Positions 55,088 through 64,000 of a stretch of DNA of 64,000 bases are shown here, piece by piece. The notes under the pieces were generated by a model. The model searched no databases and had not been told where the DNA came from. It worked only from the letters and a program-made list of their open reading frames with translations. Position 1 is the stretch's first letter, and the number at the start of each line of letters is the position of its first letter. A program made the position numbers and the translations under genes. Origin of the DNA: Humulus lupulus (Eukaryota; Streptophyta; Magnoliopsida; Rosales; Cannabaceae); assembly GCF_963169125.1 (NCBI RefSeq), contig NC_084802.1:30013107-30077106 (forward strand), given 5' to 3'.

Positions 55088-58000
55088 TTGTTGACCATCT
55101 ACGGAGGACCACATATAGCATATGATAGTGGTAAGGCAAGGGAGAGATATTCCAGAGCCCTATGTCACGATCAGGACATCGAAATGATGAATGTCGAGGA
55201 GCGAACTCCCAAAAAATCTCGAACAGAGGAAGAATCAATAACTTTCTTCGAGCTAGACGCTCAGCATGTTCAATTCCCCACTCAGATCCTCTAGTCTTGG
55301 ATGTTCAGATCGCCAACATGATGGTAAAATAAGTGTTGGTAGATACAGGAAGCTCGGTCAATATTTTGTATAAATCTTCACTGAAAATAATGAAATTATC
55401 AATGCAAGATTTAGAGCCATGCAACCAAACCATCTACGGTTTTTCTGGCAAAGGACTTGCACCAACAGGGTCGATCAGACTCCCAGTCACAGTAGGAGTT
55501 GCACCTGCGAACAAGACATTACTCACTACTTTCATAGTAGTTGATTATCCATCTGCATATAATGATGTGCTTGGAAGACCCATTCTCGTTGATCTACGAG
55601 CCATAACTTCGGTCTAGCATTTGGCCATGAAGTTTCAAACCGACGTAGAAGTTGAGTGCGTGTTGGGAAACCAGCGAGAAGCCATAGAATGCTACAATTC
55701 CTCGATCATGAAAGCAAGAAGGGGCAGATCAGGAAGTGGGGCTGAAAAAAGGTTGCCGGTGGTAAATGAAACACAAGCATAATCAGGTGAACAAGTCACC
55801 AAATAGGGCGTTGCCCAAAGTGAGGATAGGGACTTAGATCCTCGCTTTGGGGATTTTGAAGAAAACATAGGACCCGTGGAGGACCTTGAGGAGGTCCAGT
55901 TAGAAGAGAAAGATTCGACCAGGGTTGTGAAAGTCGACAAAAACTTAGAGACAACAACGAAAAATGAATTGGTGGAGTTTTTGAAGAAACACCAGGAGGT
56001 CTTTGCCTGGTCGCATAAAGATATGAATGGGATAGACCTAGCGGTGATTAGCCTTGTCTTCATTGTAGACAAAAACTATCCACCTGTACAACAAAAAAGA
56101 AGGTTGCTTGACAAAGATAGATCCAAAGCTCTAAAAGAAGAAGTCGAGAGGTTAAAGGAAAATGGATTTATCAGGGTAGCGTTTTATCCATCTTGGGTCT
56201 CTAATCTCATACTAGTTCCCAAGCCAAATGGTAAGTGGAGGACGTGCATGGATTTCACAGACCTTAATAAAGCCTGCCCAAAGGATTGTTTCCCACTTCC
56301 AAGAATCAACTAGCTAGTCGATGCTACATCAGGACATGAAATTTTATCATTCATGGATGCGTACTCCGAATATAATCAAATTAATATGCATCCACCTAAT
56401 GAAGATCACACTAGCTTTCAAATAGATACGGTACTTTACTGCTACAAATTAATGCCTTTTGGTTTGAAAAACGCTGGTGCACCTTACCAGCGACTAGTCA
56501 ACCATATGTTCAAAGAACTGATCAGCAATAACATGGAAGTCTACGTCGACGATATACTGGTCAAGTCAAGAAAGGCTAAATAACACATCAAGGACCTACA
56601 AGAATGCTTTAGCATCTTGAACAGATATCAGATAAAACTAAATCCTCTAAAGTGTTTGGTGTTGGATCAAGGAAATTTTTGGGATTCATAGTAAACTCAC
56701 GAGGAATCAGAGCTAATCCCAAAAAATATCAAGCACTGATCTAGATGCAGTCTCCTACCAAAGTTAAAGATGTTCAAATCCTAACCGGAAGAATTGCAGC
56801 CCTAAGTAGATTCATATCTAAGTCAACAGACAAGTGTGTCCCATTTTTTAATCTACTTAGAGGCAACAAAATATTTGAATGGACAGAGGAGTGCAAGTAG
56901 GCTTTTCAAGCGCTTAAAGCCCACATGTCGCAACCGCCAATTTTGTCCAAGCCGGTCGAAGGAGAAACTTTGTACATCTACTTAGCAATAACATAGTATG
57001 CAGCTAGTGCTGTTTTAATCAGAGAGGAAGATGACATTCAAAAAGCAGTGTACTACGTAAGCAAAAGGCTAGTGGGAGCAGAACTACGATATCCGCCCAT
57101 AGAGAAATTGGCGTATTGTTTGATACTGGCGTCTAGAAAGCTGTGACCCTATTTTCAGGCTCACCCCATCATAGTGCTAACCGACCAGCCACTATGCCAA
57201 GTCTTACAAAACCCAAAAGCCGCTGGTCAGCTACTAAAATGGGCAGTTGAGTTAGGACAGTTTGAAATTTCCTATGCACCACGAGTAGCTATAAAGGGAC
57301 AAGCCCTAGCGAATTTCGTTGCATAATTCACCAGACTCCCTGCCAGTAAACCAATGATAGAGATCGATGATCAAAATCAATGCCCTACCTGGAAGCTGTT
57401 CGTAGATGGATCTTCCAACGAGCATAACGCTAGGGCAGGGTTGATTTTAATCACACCCGAGGGACATCAGTTTCATTGTGCGATCAGATTCAACTTTACG
57501 ACCTCCAATAATGAAGTTGAATACGAGGCGCTGCTCGCAGGATTAAGACTAGCCAAAGATATGGATATAAAGTCAATAGAAATATATAGTGACTCCCAAC
57601 TAGTAGCTAATCAGATTATGGGAGAATATTAGGCTAGGGTTTCAAGATGGTTGCTTATTTGAACAAGGCAAAGGATTTATTGGCACAGTTTGAGAAGTAT
57701 ACTCTCCAGCAAGTACCTCGCGATCAGAATTCAAACGCTGATGCCTTAGCCAAATTAGCAAGCGCTAAAGATACCGATGCTTTGAGCATAGTACCAGTCA
57801 AACGTTTGTTGGCACCAAGCATTCAAATGGAAGAATCCTCGCTAATGGTACAAGTGTTAGACTCATGGATGACTCCTATCATTAAATACCTCGAACAAGG
57901 AGTATTACCGGCAGATAGGAATAAGGTGAGGACGCTTCAAAGATAATTAACTTGGTTTATATTGGTCGATAGAGTCTTGTATAGACGATGATACTCAATG

Positions 58001-59119
58001 CCTTTACTATGGTGTGTCTCTAAGGAAAAAGCTAAGAACTTGATGCAAGAAGTACATGAAGGTTTCTGCAGAGATCACGCTGGGGGGCAAAGTTTTTCCA
58101 AGAAAAGGCATTAAGTATCCTCATCTATACAATGATACTTCTGGCCTACCATGATCGAAGACTCTATGGAGTTTGTTAAAAGGTGTGATAAGTGCCAAAG
58201 ATTTTCCAAAATACCACGAGCAGCCCCAAATGAGCTTAAACAGATGCAAAGCCCATGGCCATTCACAGTCTGGGGAATTGATTTGATCGGGTCTTTGCCT
58301 ACGGGAAAAGGGAATTACAAGTATGCAATAGTTGATGTTGACTACTTTACTAAGTGGGTCGAAGCTGAGCCACTCGCAACAATCACAACCAGGAAAGTAT
58401 TGGATTTTGTCGTCAAAAACACTATATGTCGATATGGGTTGCCAAAAATAAAATTTGTCTAAGATAATGGCACGCAATTTGACAGCGACCTTTTCACTGG
58501 TTTCTGCGAATGGCACGATATTACAAAGAGTTTTTCATCAGTTGCCCATCCACAAGCCAATGGATAGGTTGAAGCTGTTAACAAAACTCTAAAGGACACA
58601 CTAAAGAAAAGGCTCGAAGAAGCAAATGGTACAAGGCCAGAAATATTGCCATAATTAATTTTGTCGCATAGAACATCTCACCGAACAGCAACATGCCATA
58701 CGCCATTTTCCTTGGCCTATGGGTATGAAGCCATGTTACCCGATGAGTTGGATCCACCATCGCATAGAAGGCTAACATATGACAAGAGGAGGAATAACCA
58801 ATTATTAATGGAAGATTTGGACTTGGTCAACGAAAGACGCGAACAGGCTCAACTTCGAGTTGCAGCTTACCAGCAAAAGGTCGCTCGATATTTTAACTCT
58901 AAAGTATGCGAAAGAAAGTTTGACATGGGAGATTTGGTACTTAGAAGAGTTTTTCTCAACACTCGCAACTAGAATGCTGGAGTACTCGGCCCAAATTGGG
59001 AAGGTCCATATCAAATTAAAGAAACCCTTCAACCAGGCACATATAAATTTGCTCGCTTAAATGGATATCTCGTTCCTCGCTATTGGAATGGAGAACACCT
59101 GCGCAAGTATTATCAATGA
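55088..59119 (+). pseudogene. T3 Pol: protease, RT, RNase H, integrase
   Basis: Decayed polyprotein. Protease active site VDTGSSVNILY near 55335; RT at 55876-56583 with RTCMDFTDLNKACPKD, LMPFGLKNAGAPYQR and YVDDILVKS near 56545; archaeal-type RNase H at 57354-57770 (LFVDGSSNEHNA, SNNEVEYEAL, IYSDSQLVAN, NADALAKLAS); integrase core at 58151-58600 (WGIDLIGSLPTGKG, VDYFTKWVEAEP) and C-terminus ending RKYYQ at 59117. At least ten in-frame stops (for example 55292, 55330, 56313, 56583, 57632, 57945, 58462, 58567) and small frame shifts. Clearly inactive. Confidence 0.9.
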
Positions 59120-59795
59120 ACAATTATTTTTAAAGAGTTGGCTTGTATTAATTTTACTTTTTACAAGTTTGTGAACAAGGGCTGGTCAGATAATGAATGG
59201 TCGCTTATAAGTGTAAGATCAATTTTGATCACTCGTATAGACACGATTTTGTCCATTTATTACGAGAAATAAAAGGAACTGTGTGTAGCCAGTTATTCTT
59301 GCCAATTATTGTATTTATTGCAAGTACTTGCTCATTACGTGTGTTGTTTTGCTATATTATCATTAATTGTATATAAAGTACGCGAGCCGTAAGGTTCGAA
59401 CAGAACTTGGTCATGGAAAGTGACCGAGAACCTTAAGCTCCTCGATCACTTGGGGGTCATATAAGATACTAAGTAAGCAAAGCATATCAACAGACATATG
59501 TAAACACAAGAGCAAAATAAGGGAAAGCATACTACGACACTTAGAGTATTTTTCAAAAAAAATAGTTAATTTTGTGAAATCTTAACAAAGTGTTATGCTA
59601 AGTTCGGCCATACGAGCAGATGTTATAATAACAATGAGTATATTATAATATCATAATGAAATTTCTTTACACCATGAACAATTGTTGCTCGGGTGTAATT
59701 AAAATATTAAAAGGAAGAAGCTGCCTTAGGCAACAAAATTGTCTTAACATTACGAACTGTTGTTCATATGTTTTAATTAAATGAATAAAAAAGTT
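59120..59795 (+). other. T3 3' noncoding region
   Basis: AT-rich, matches 5255-5904 of T1. No coding potential. Confidence 0.6.
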
Positions 59796-62342
59796 ATTGT
59801 GCAGCTTGAGGAGGGTCTTGCTGAGACTGTTGGTCGACTGATGTTCCAGCGTCTTCTTCAAGACCATCAATGCCTGTCGCCAGAGAGATTTCAAGAGAAT
59901 CTGAGGCGTTCTGGGCATTCCTTTCCTCCTCTTGGCGAGCAGCGCACTTTGCGAGTTCAGCTTTTCTCATTTGCTCGGGAAGATAGTCAAAATTTGCCTT
60001 TGGATTGTTCTTCCAAAACAAGTAGAAGCAGTTAAAGGTAGCTCCTCAAAACCTCTCGAGGTTTTGGGAATTTGTCTCCTCGAGCAGCTCAACTCGTTCC
60101 TCCATACCAGTAGCCTCCTTCATGCTGGCCTCGAGATCTTCTTGAAGCTTGGATGCTTCCTCATAGTTAGTCTCCGAAGCTTCCTTAAACTTCTCCTTGG
60201 TAGCAACGTCTTTGGCCAACTCTTCTTGGCTCCTCTTCAGCTCCTCGGTTAAACTGGTGACTTTGTCTTCAACCGCCTTAACCTTCTCCTCGCAGGCTTT
60301 GATCTCCTCGACATGTTTTGCATCGACCTCCTCGGCGCGACGCCAGCCATTGTTCATGGTTAGGATACCCTGCGAACAGTAGTAGAATGAATTTTTTAGA
60401 GCTAATCAAAGGAAATGTTGTTCGACTAAAACAAAATACAGAAGAAACTTACACTGAGCAGTTCGTTGAACCCACAAGCAAGGACCCGGCTGGGTTTTAA
60501 TGCAGGAAGACAGGCAAAGGCCTCCTGGCTGCGACAGTGCTTAAACAATCTCTGCAGCTTGTCGTTTGTTGAGCTATAAGCATTGCTCAATAAATCTGCG
60601 GCCAAATATCTTTCTTCCTGGTTGGTGCAAGGAGGAGGAGGCGTAGTTGATTTAGAAGAAGCAGGAGCTGGAGGGTCCTCTGGTCGAGCTCTTTTTTCTG
60701 GAGGGCTCCCCACTACCTTCTCCAGAGTGTTGTCTGCTTGACTTCTTCCTGCTCGGAGGAGCATCTACAGAGGCATACATGTCAAAAGCATCGTCAGATG
60801 GCATGACTGCAAAACAAACAAAAAAACGAGTAGTATGTTAAGAAATAGTTTGGTGCAATAAAGGAATAACATAAAGAGAAATTCTAAGTAGTATGCCTAA
60901 ACTATTATTACTAGTCGCTACATTATCTAAAGAGTTATTGCTACACTCACTATCTGCCTCGAAGAAGTCCAAGATAAAACTACTGGTCGTAAATTTAAAG
61001 TTGCCATCCCTATCGAATAAATGACAAGGGATGGGCAGATTATCTAGGAGTGAGAAATCTATATCGTTCTCGTCTGAATATTCGAGTATAGGGTCGGTGT
61101 ATTCAGGTAGTTTTTGTTTTCCCTCCCATGTTGGGTAGGGGTATTAGTAGCTCGAGTGCTAGGAGTTGGTTCTCGAATGGTCACTCCCGTTGGTCGCCGC
61201 CTCTGGGGTTGTGACACATCTTGCTGCTGCTCGGCGATGTCTTGTCCGTTAGTGACCTCTCCGGTGGCACTCCCCGCGGTGGATTCCCTCACATGCTAGT
61301 AAGGTGCTAAAAGGCCAACCAACCTTAAATTGCTCTCCGTGACCAGCTCCTTGACGCTTTTTTCTATATTGGTCATGTTGGCCAAGGCTATGGCTCTTAT
61401 CTCCATCTCTGGAGTAGGGTCTAGTTGGTACCATGGACCTAGATGCAGCACAAGACAACTAAGGACAAGGATAGACAAAAAAATGACTAGTTAAAGGTCG
61501 ATCAGAGATTAAAAGATTACCTCCTCATGCGAAGGCCAGGTTTTCAGAAACCAAGTCGGTTGTAAGGAAGTACTCTTGGAAGTACCTTCCTACATTGAAC
61601 TTGTAGGTAATATCACTCAAGAATGTGCGAGCAGATTCCTGGTGGCAAAAGTGGAAGAAACCTGTGTTGTTCTGGTTGGGGTTGGATTTGAGATCGAACA
61701 GATAGTTGATCTCATGTGGAGTAGGCACAGGCCATTTTTTGTGGTTGTATAGGATATAGAGTGCTGAGAGTACTCTATATCCATTGGGTGTTATTTGTAA
61801 AGGGGCAACCTCGAAATAATTGGCCACCCCTCGAAAAAAATCGTGCAAGGGTAAGATTGCCCCTGCTTCGATGTGATACCTCAACCAGGCGCTATAGGCA
61901 CCTCCAGGTACGTTTGCCCTTCGGTCGGGTATTGGTTTGTAAAGGGTAATCCCGAAAATCCCATACTTCTTGGGGTATTTTGCCACCATCCTGGTCGATA
62001 TGACACTAGGAGGGGCAATGTACCAGTCTACTGTTGCTCGAGGGCCATCGTGAGGACGAGCTTTGGGATGAATGTCTGGTGGTGAAAAGTTTAAAGGTTG
62101 AGGGTTGTTTGAAGGACCTCGGCATTGTTTGTCGGCTGGTTAGAAGGTAAATCTATTTTTTTTCCTACGAGCAATGTATTTGATATGACCCATGTTCGAT
62201 TGGTTGTGTGGAGGACTGGTTGTAGGGTTTGATTGTGAAGCGAAGGCTCAGGAAAAGGCAATGAAGGCTGTTCTTGATCCTCGAATAGAAAAGCAAGAAG
62301 ATCATCCTCTATTGGTCTCTCACCTCCCTAGGGATCATGCAT
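59796..62342 (-). pseudogene. T3 antisense spliced gene, PF04195-like domain plus coiled coil
   Basis: Minus-strand ATG at 62342 (MHDP, then a TAG at codon 5 where T1 has Trp). Conserved block at 61989-61525: YGIFGITLYKPIPDRRANVP, LPLHDFFRGVANYFEVAPLQ, ITPNGYRVLSALYILYNHKK, TGFFHFCHQ. Intron at 61520-61439 (GTAATC...ATCTAG, 82 bp) at the same place as in T1; then GPWYQLDPTPEMEIRAIALA, a Pro-rich exon (60764-60426), and a coiled coil (60357-59796) ending NFDYLPEQMRKAEL and LEISLATGIDGL. Several stops. Co-linear with the T1 gene throughout, so the gene was part of the family ancestor. Function unknown. Confidence 0.65.
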
Positions 62343-63206
62343 GAATATCTGAGAAAAGCAAAGGGGAAGTGAGAATCTACGACCAATAGATAGAAGAAAG
62401 AGAAAAGCAAGGATAACATTGCTCGTGTATAAAAGTTAAGCTTTTATACAACCAGCAGCATCCTGATAAAAACACAATAAACATGCGAACAAATTGAAAA
62501 ACAGATCAAAAAGTGATTATGAAAAGTTTTTTCGGAAAACTTTTCAACTCCGAAAGCAGGCAGGAAATCCCAGTTTTTCCAAAATACTCAAAATCAAAAT
62601 TTCACTTCGATTTTGGACCCGAAATAAATATTCCTATACCCCACATTACTTTTAAAAATTGTCTAGTATTTTATACTGCCTAAACTCCTTATTCTATGTA
62701 TGTTTGCTTAAACCCAATTACCCAAAAATTTCTCAGGAACAGCAGAAACCCAGTTACGAAAATTCGTGAATCAAGACCAAAATACATAAAAATTTCTACA
62801 AAAATGAGAGGGTGAATTCCAAAACTTACTTGGATATGGATTGTAGGAGAAATCATGAAGGTTTTGCTCGGATTTGTTCGAAGATGTCTTGAATCAAACT
62901 GGAATCTCTGGGTTTTCTTGAAGGTTTGTCTGAGTTCTTGAAGAGAGAGAAGGCTCGGGTAAAAAATGAAAAAGATGAAAAGGCTTATATTTATACTGCT
63001 TGGGGCATTAATAAAAGGTAATGATGGGAATGGGATTTCGATGTACGTGGAATTGCAATAACAGTCAAAACATTTCTGAGAAACTGTAAAGGTCATAATT
63101 ATTTGCTTTTTTGAAAAAGTACTGACATATGTGACAGGTTAGATTGATTGCTGATCGAGTAAGTTTATTAAATGTTGATCGCATTAAAATAAACTTGGGG
63201 GGCAAA
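62343..63206. other. T3 region upstream of the antisense gene
   Basis: AT-rich and matching 8588-9438 of T1; a presumed promoter and leader of the antisense gene. No confident coding. Ends in the polypurine tract. Confidence 0.55.
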
Positions 63207-63798
63207 TGTTTACCCAAAAAATACTTACTTACTGACGTGGCAAAATTAGTACGCATGTGGGTTGCACGTGACTACTTAGTGATTACATCCAGGTCGACCA
63301 GCAACCAGAAAATGTGCTGACGTATGTGACCAGGTCTGGTCATGGTAGCAAAGCCAGAGTTAAAATATAGTTAGAAGACAGATATTTCTAAGATATTTGA
63401 CCCTATTTTTATGTAAAGATTATGATTTCCGTTATTATTTTAATATGCTTGAATCAAAATGTAGACACGACCCATTGGCCCATATGCATATCCTTGAGTT
63501 TATAAATAGAACTCAAGGGACTCTTTGAAAGGGGGAATAATTGGTATTCATATAGAATTAGTGTTTTCTATACACAAACTTTTGTATCCATTTTTGGAGC
63601 TTGAGAAACTCAGTAAACCCTAGTTTGCTGATCGCAGGTTTCATAATACATCAATAAAAACACTAAGTGGAAGTAGGTTATTACCAATATCTAGGGTCGA
63701 ACCACTATAAATCCTGGTGTAATTTAGTTCTTGCATTCATCTTACAAATATTTATCATTTTGTTGACTCCGTGTCGTTGGCTAAATCATCAGTCAACA
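63207..63798 (+). repeat. T3 3' LTR
   Basis: 592 bp, TGTTTACCC...GTCAACA, TATA box TATAAATA at 63501-63508. Lacks the 88-bp duplication of the 5' LTR. Confidence 0.95.
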
Positions 63799-64000
63799 CC
63801 TATCATATAGCCAAAAATGACAGAAATGCCCCTACGCCAATTTAATTCCTCAAAGCCACCCAAGGGTATAATTGTCATTTCCCACCTATCCTGTTAATCA
63901 TAATTGACATCCTCTGATTCCCGTTACTCCCAATATCCTCAAATAATTAATAAATCATATCCCATTACCTTGCTCATTCCTGGTAATGTACTAAACACCA

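Larger units (their letters stand above)
48170..63798 (+). mobile_element. Tat-lineage Ty3/gypsy element T3, 15.6 kb with nested insertions
   Basis: LTRs at 48170-48848 and 63207-63798, target duplication CCTAT (48165-48169 and 63799-63803), primer site at 48852, polypurine tract AACTTGGGGGGCAAA (63192-63206). Internal order: gag (split by three insertions), protease, RT, RNase H, integrase, antisense gene. Same family as T1 (TGTTTACCC LTR start, co-linear integrase and antisense gene). Many stops, including several TAG/TAA likely from C-to-T change. Without the guests it would be about 11.6 kb. Confidence 0.95.
43835..64000 (-). mobile_element. Outer Tekay-like LTR, twice interrupted, runs off window
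   Basis: Begins TGTAACACCCTAG at 43835. Own segments: 43835-44591, 47002-48169 and 63804-64000, recognised by co-linear similarity with 44592-46996 (for example ACACTGTGTA near the start, TGCAGTTTTCTTACCT, GGCCGCGAC boxes). Interrupted by a related solo LTR and by T3. Right end not in window. The shared box suggests minus sense. Confidence 0.75.

Overview
The window is heterochromatin-like plant DNA made almost wholly of nested transposable elements plus one integrated pararetrovirus. I found no complete host gene, rRNA, bacterial gene or CRISPR array. The tRNA-iMet-type primer sites, SIRE-like copia, Tat-lineage gypsy, Athila-like and Tekay-like LTRs, an hAT-like MITE and a badnavirus-like insert all point to an angiosperm, probably a eudicot. 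I cannot name the species.

Layout from left to right. At 1-1403 (minus) lies a decayed gene of the putative plant transposon protein (Transposase_32-like) type. At 1889-10049 is Tat gypsy element T1, internally deleted; its 5' LTR is split by a 1.9-kb solo LTR. At 10635 to about 16.4 kb (minus) is a broken SIRE-like copia element that keeps its 5' LTR but has no recognisable 3' LTR. A 1.65-kb sequence at 16032-17681 recurs in direct orientation at 36112-37751; between the copies sits a badnavirus/tungrovirus-like endogenous viral element (17682-18727 and 31311 to about 36.1 kb). That viral insert is itself interrupted by Tat element T2 (18728-31310, TSD CCTAC), the most intact element here. 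The second copy of the direct repeat is interrupted by a 3.7-kb solo LTR (37752-41409). Next come an LTR fragment (41974 to about 43.0 kb), a copia LTR with primer site (43002-43555), and a long Tekay-like LTR starting at 43835 and running off the window. This last LTR is split by a related solo LTR (44592-46996) and by Tat element T3 (48170-63798, TSD CCTAT). The gag of T3 was hit three more times: a solo LTR, an hAT-like MITE and an Athila-like solo LTR.

How the pieces work. T1, T2 and T3 are two Tat families with the standard order LTR, primer site, gag, protease, reverse transcriptase, RNase H, integrase. Each also carries, between integrase and 3' LTR, a spliced gene on the opposite strand. 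These antisense genes share an N-terminal block resembling the Pfam putative gypsy-type transposon domain (PF04195-like) and a C-terminal coiled coil. All coding regions carry stops or frameshifts, so no element looks autonomous now. Insertion order can be read from the nesting: the viral insert is older than T2; the outer Tekay-like LTR is older than both its guest LTR and T3; T3 is older than its three gag insertions.
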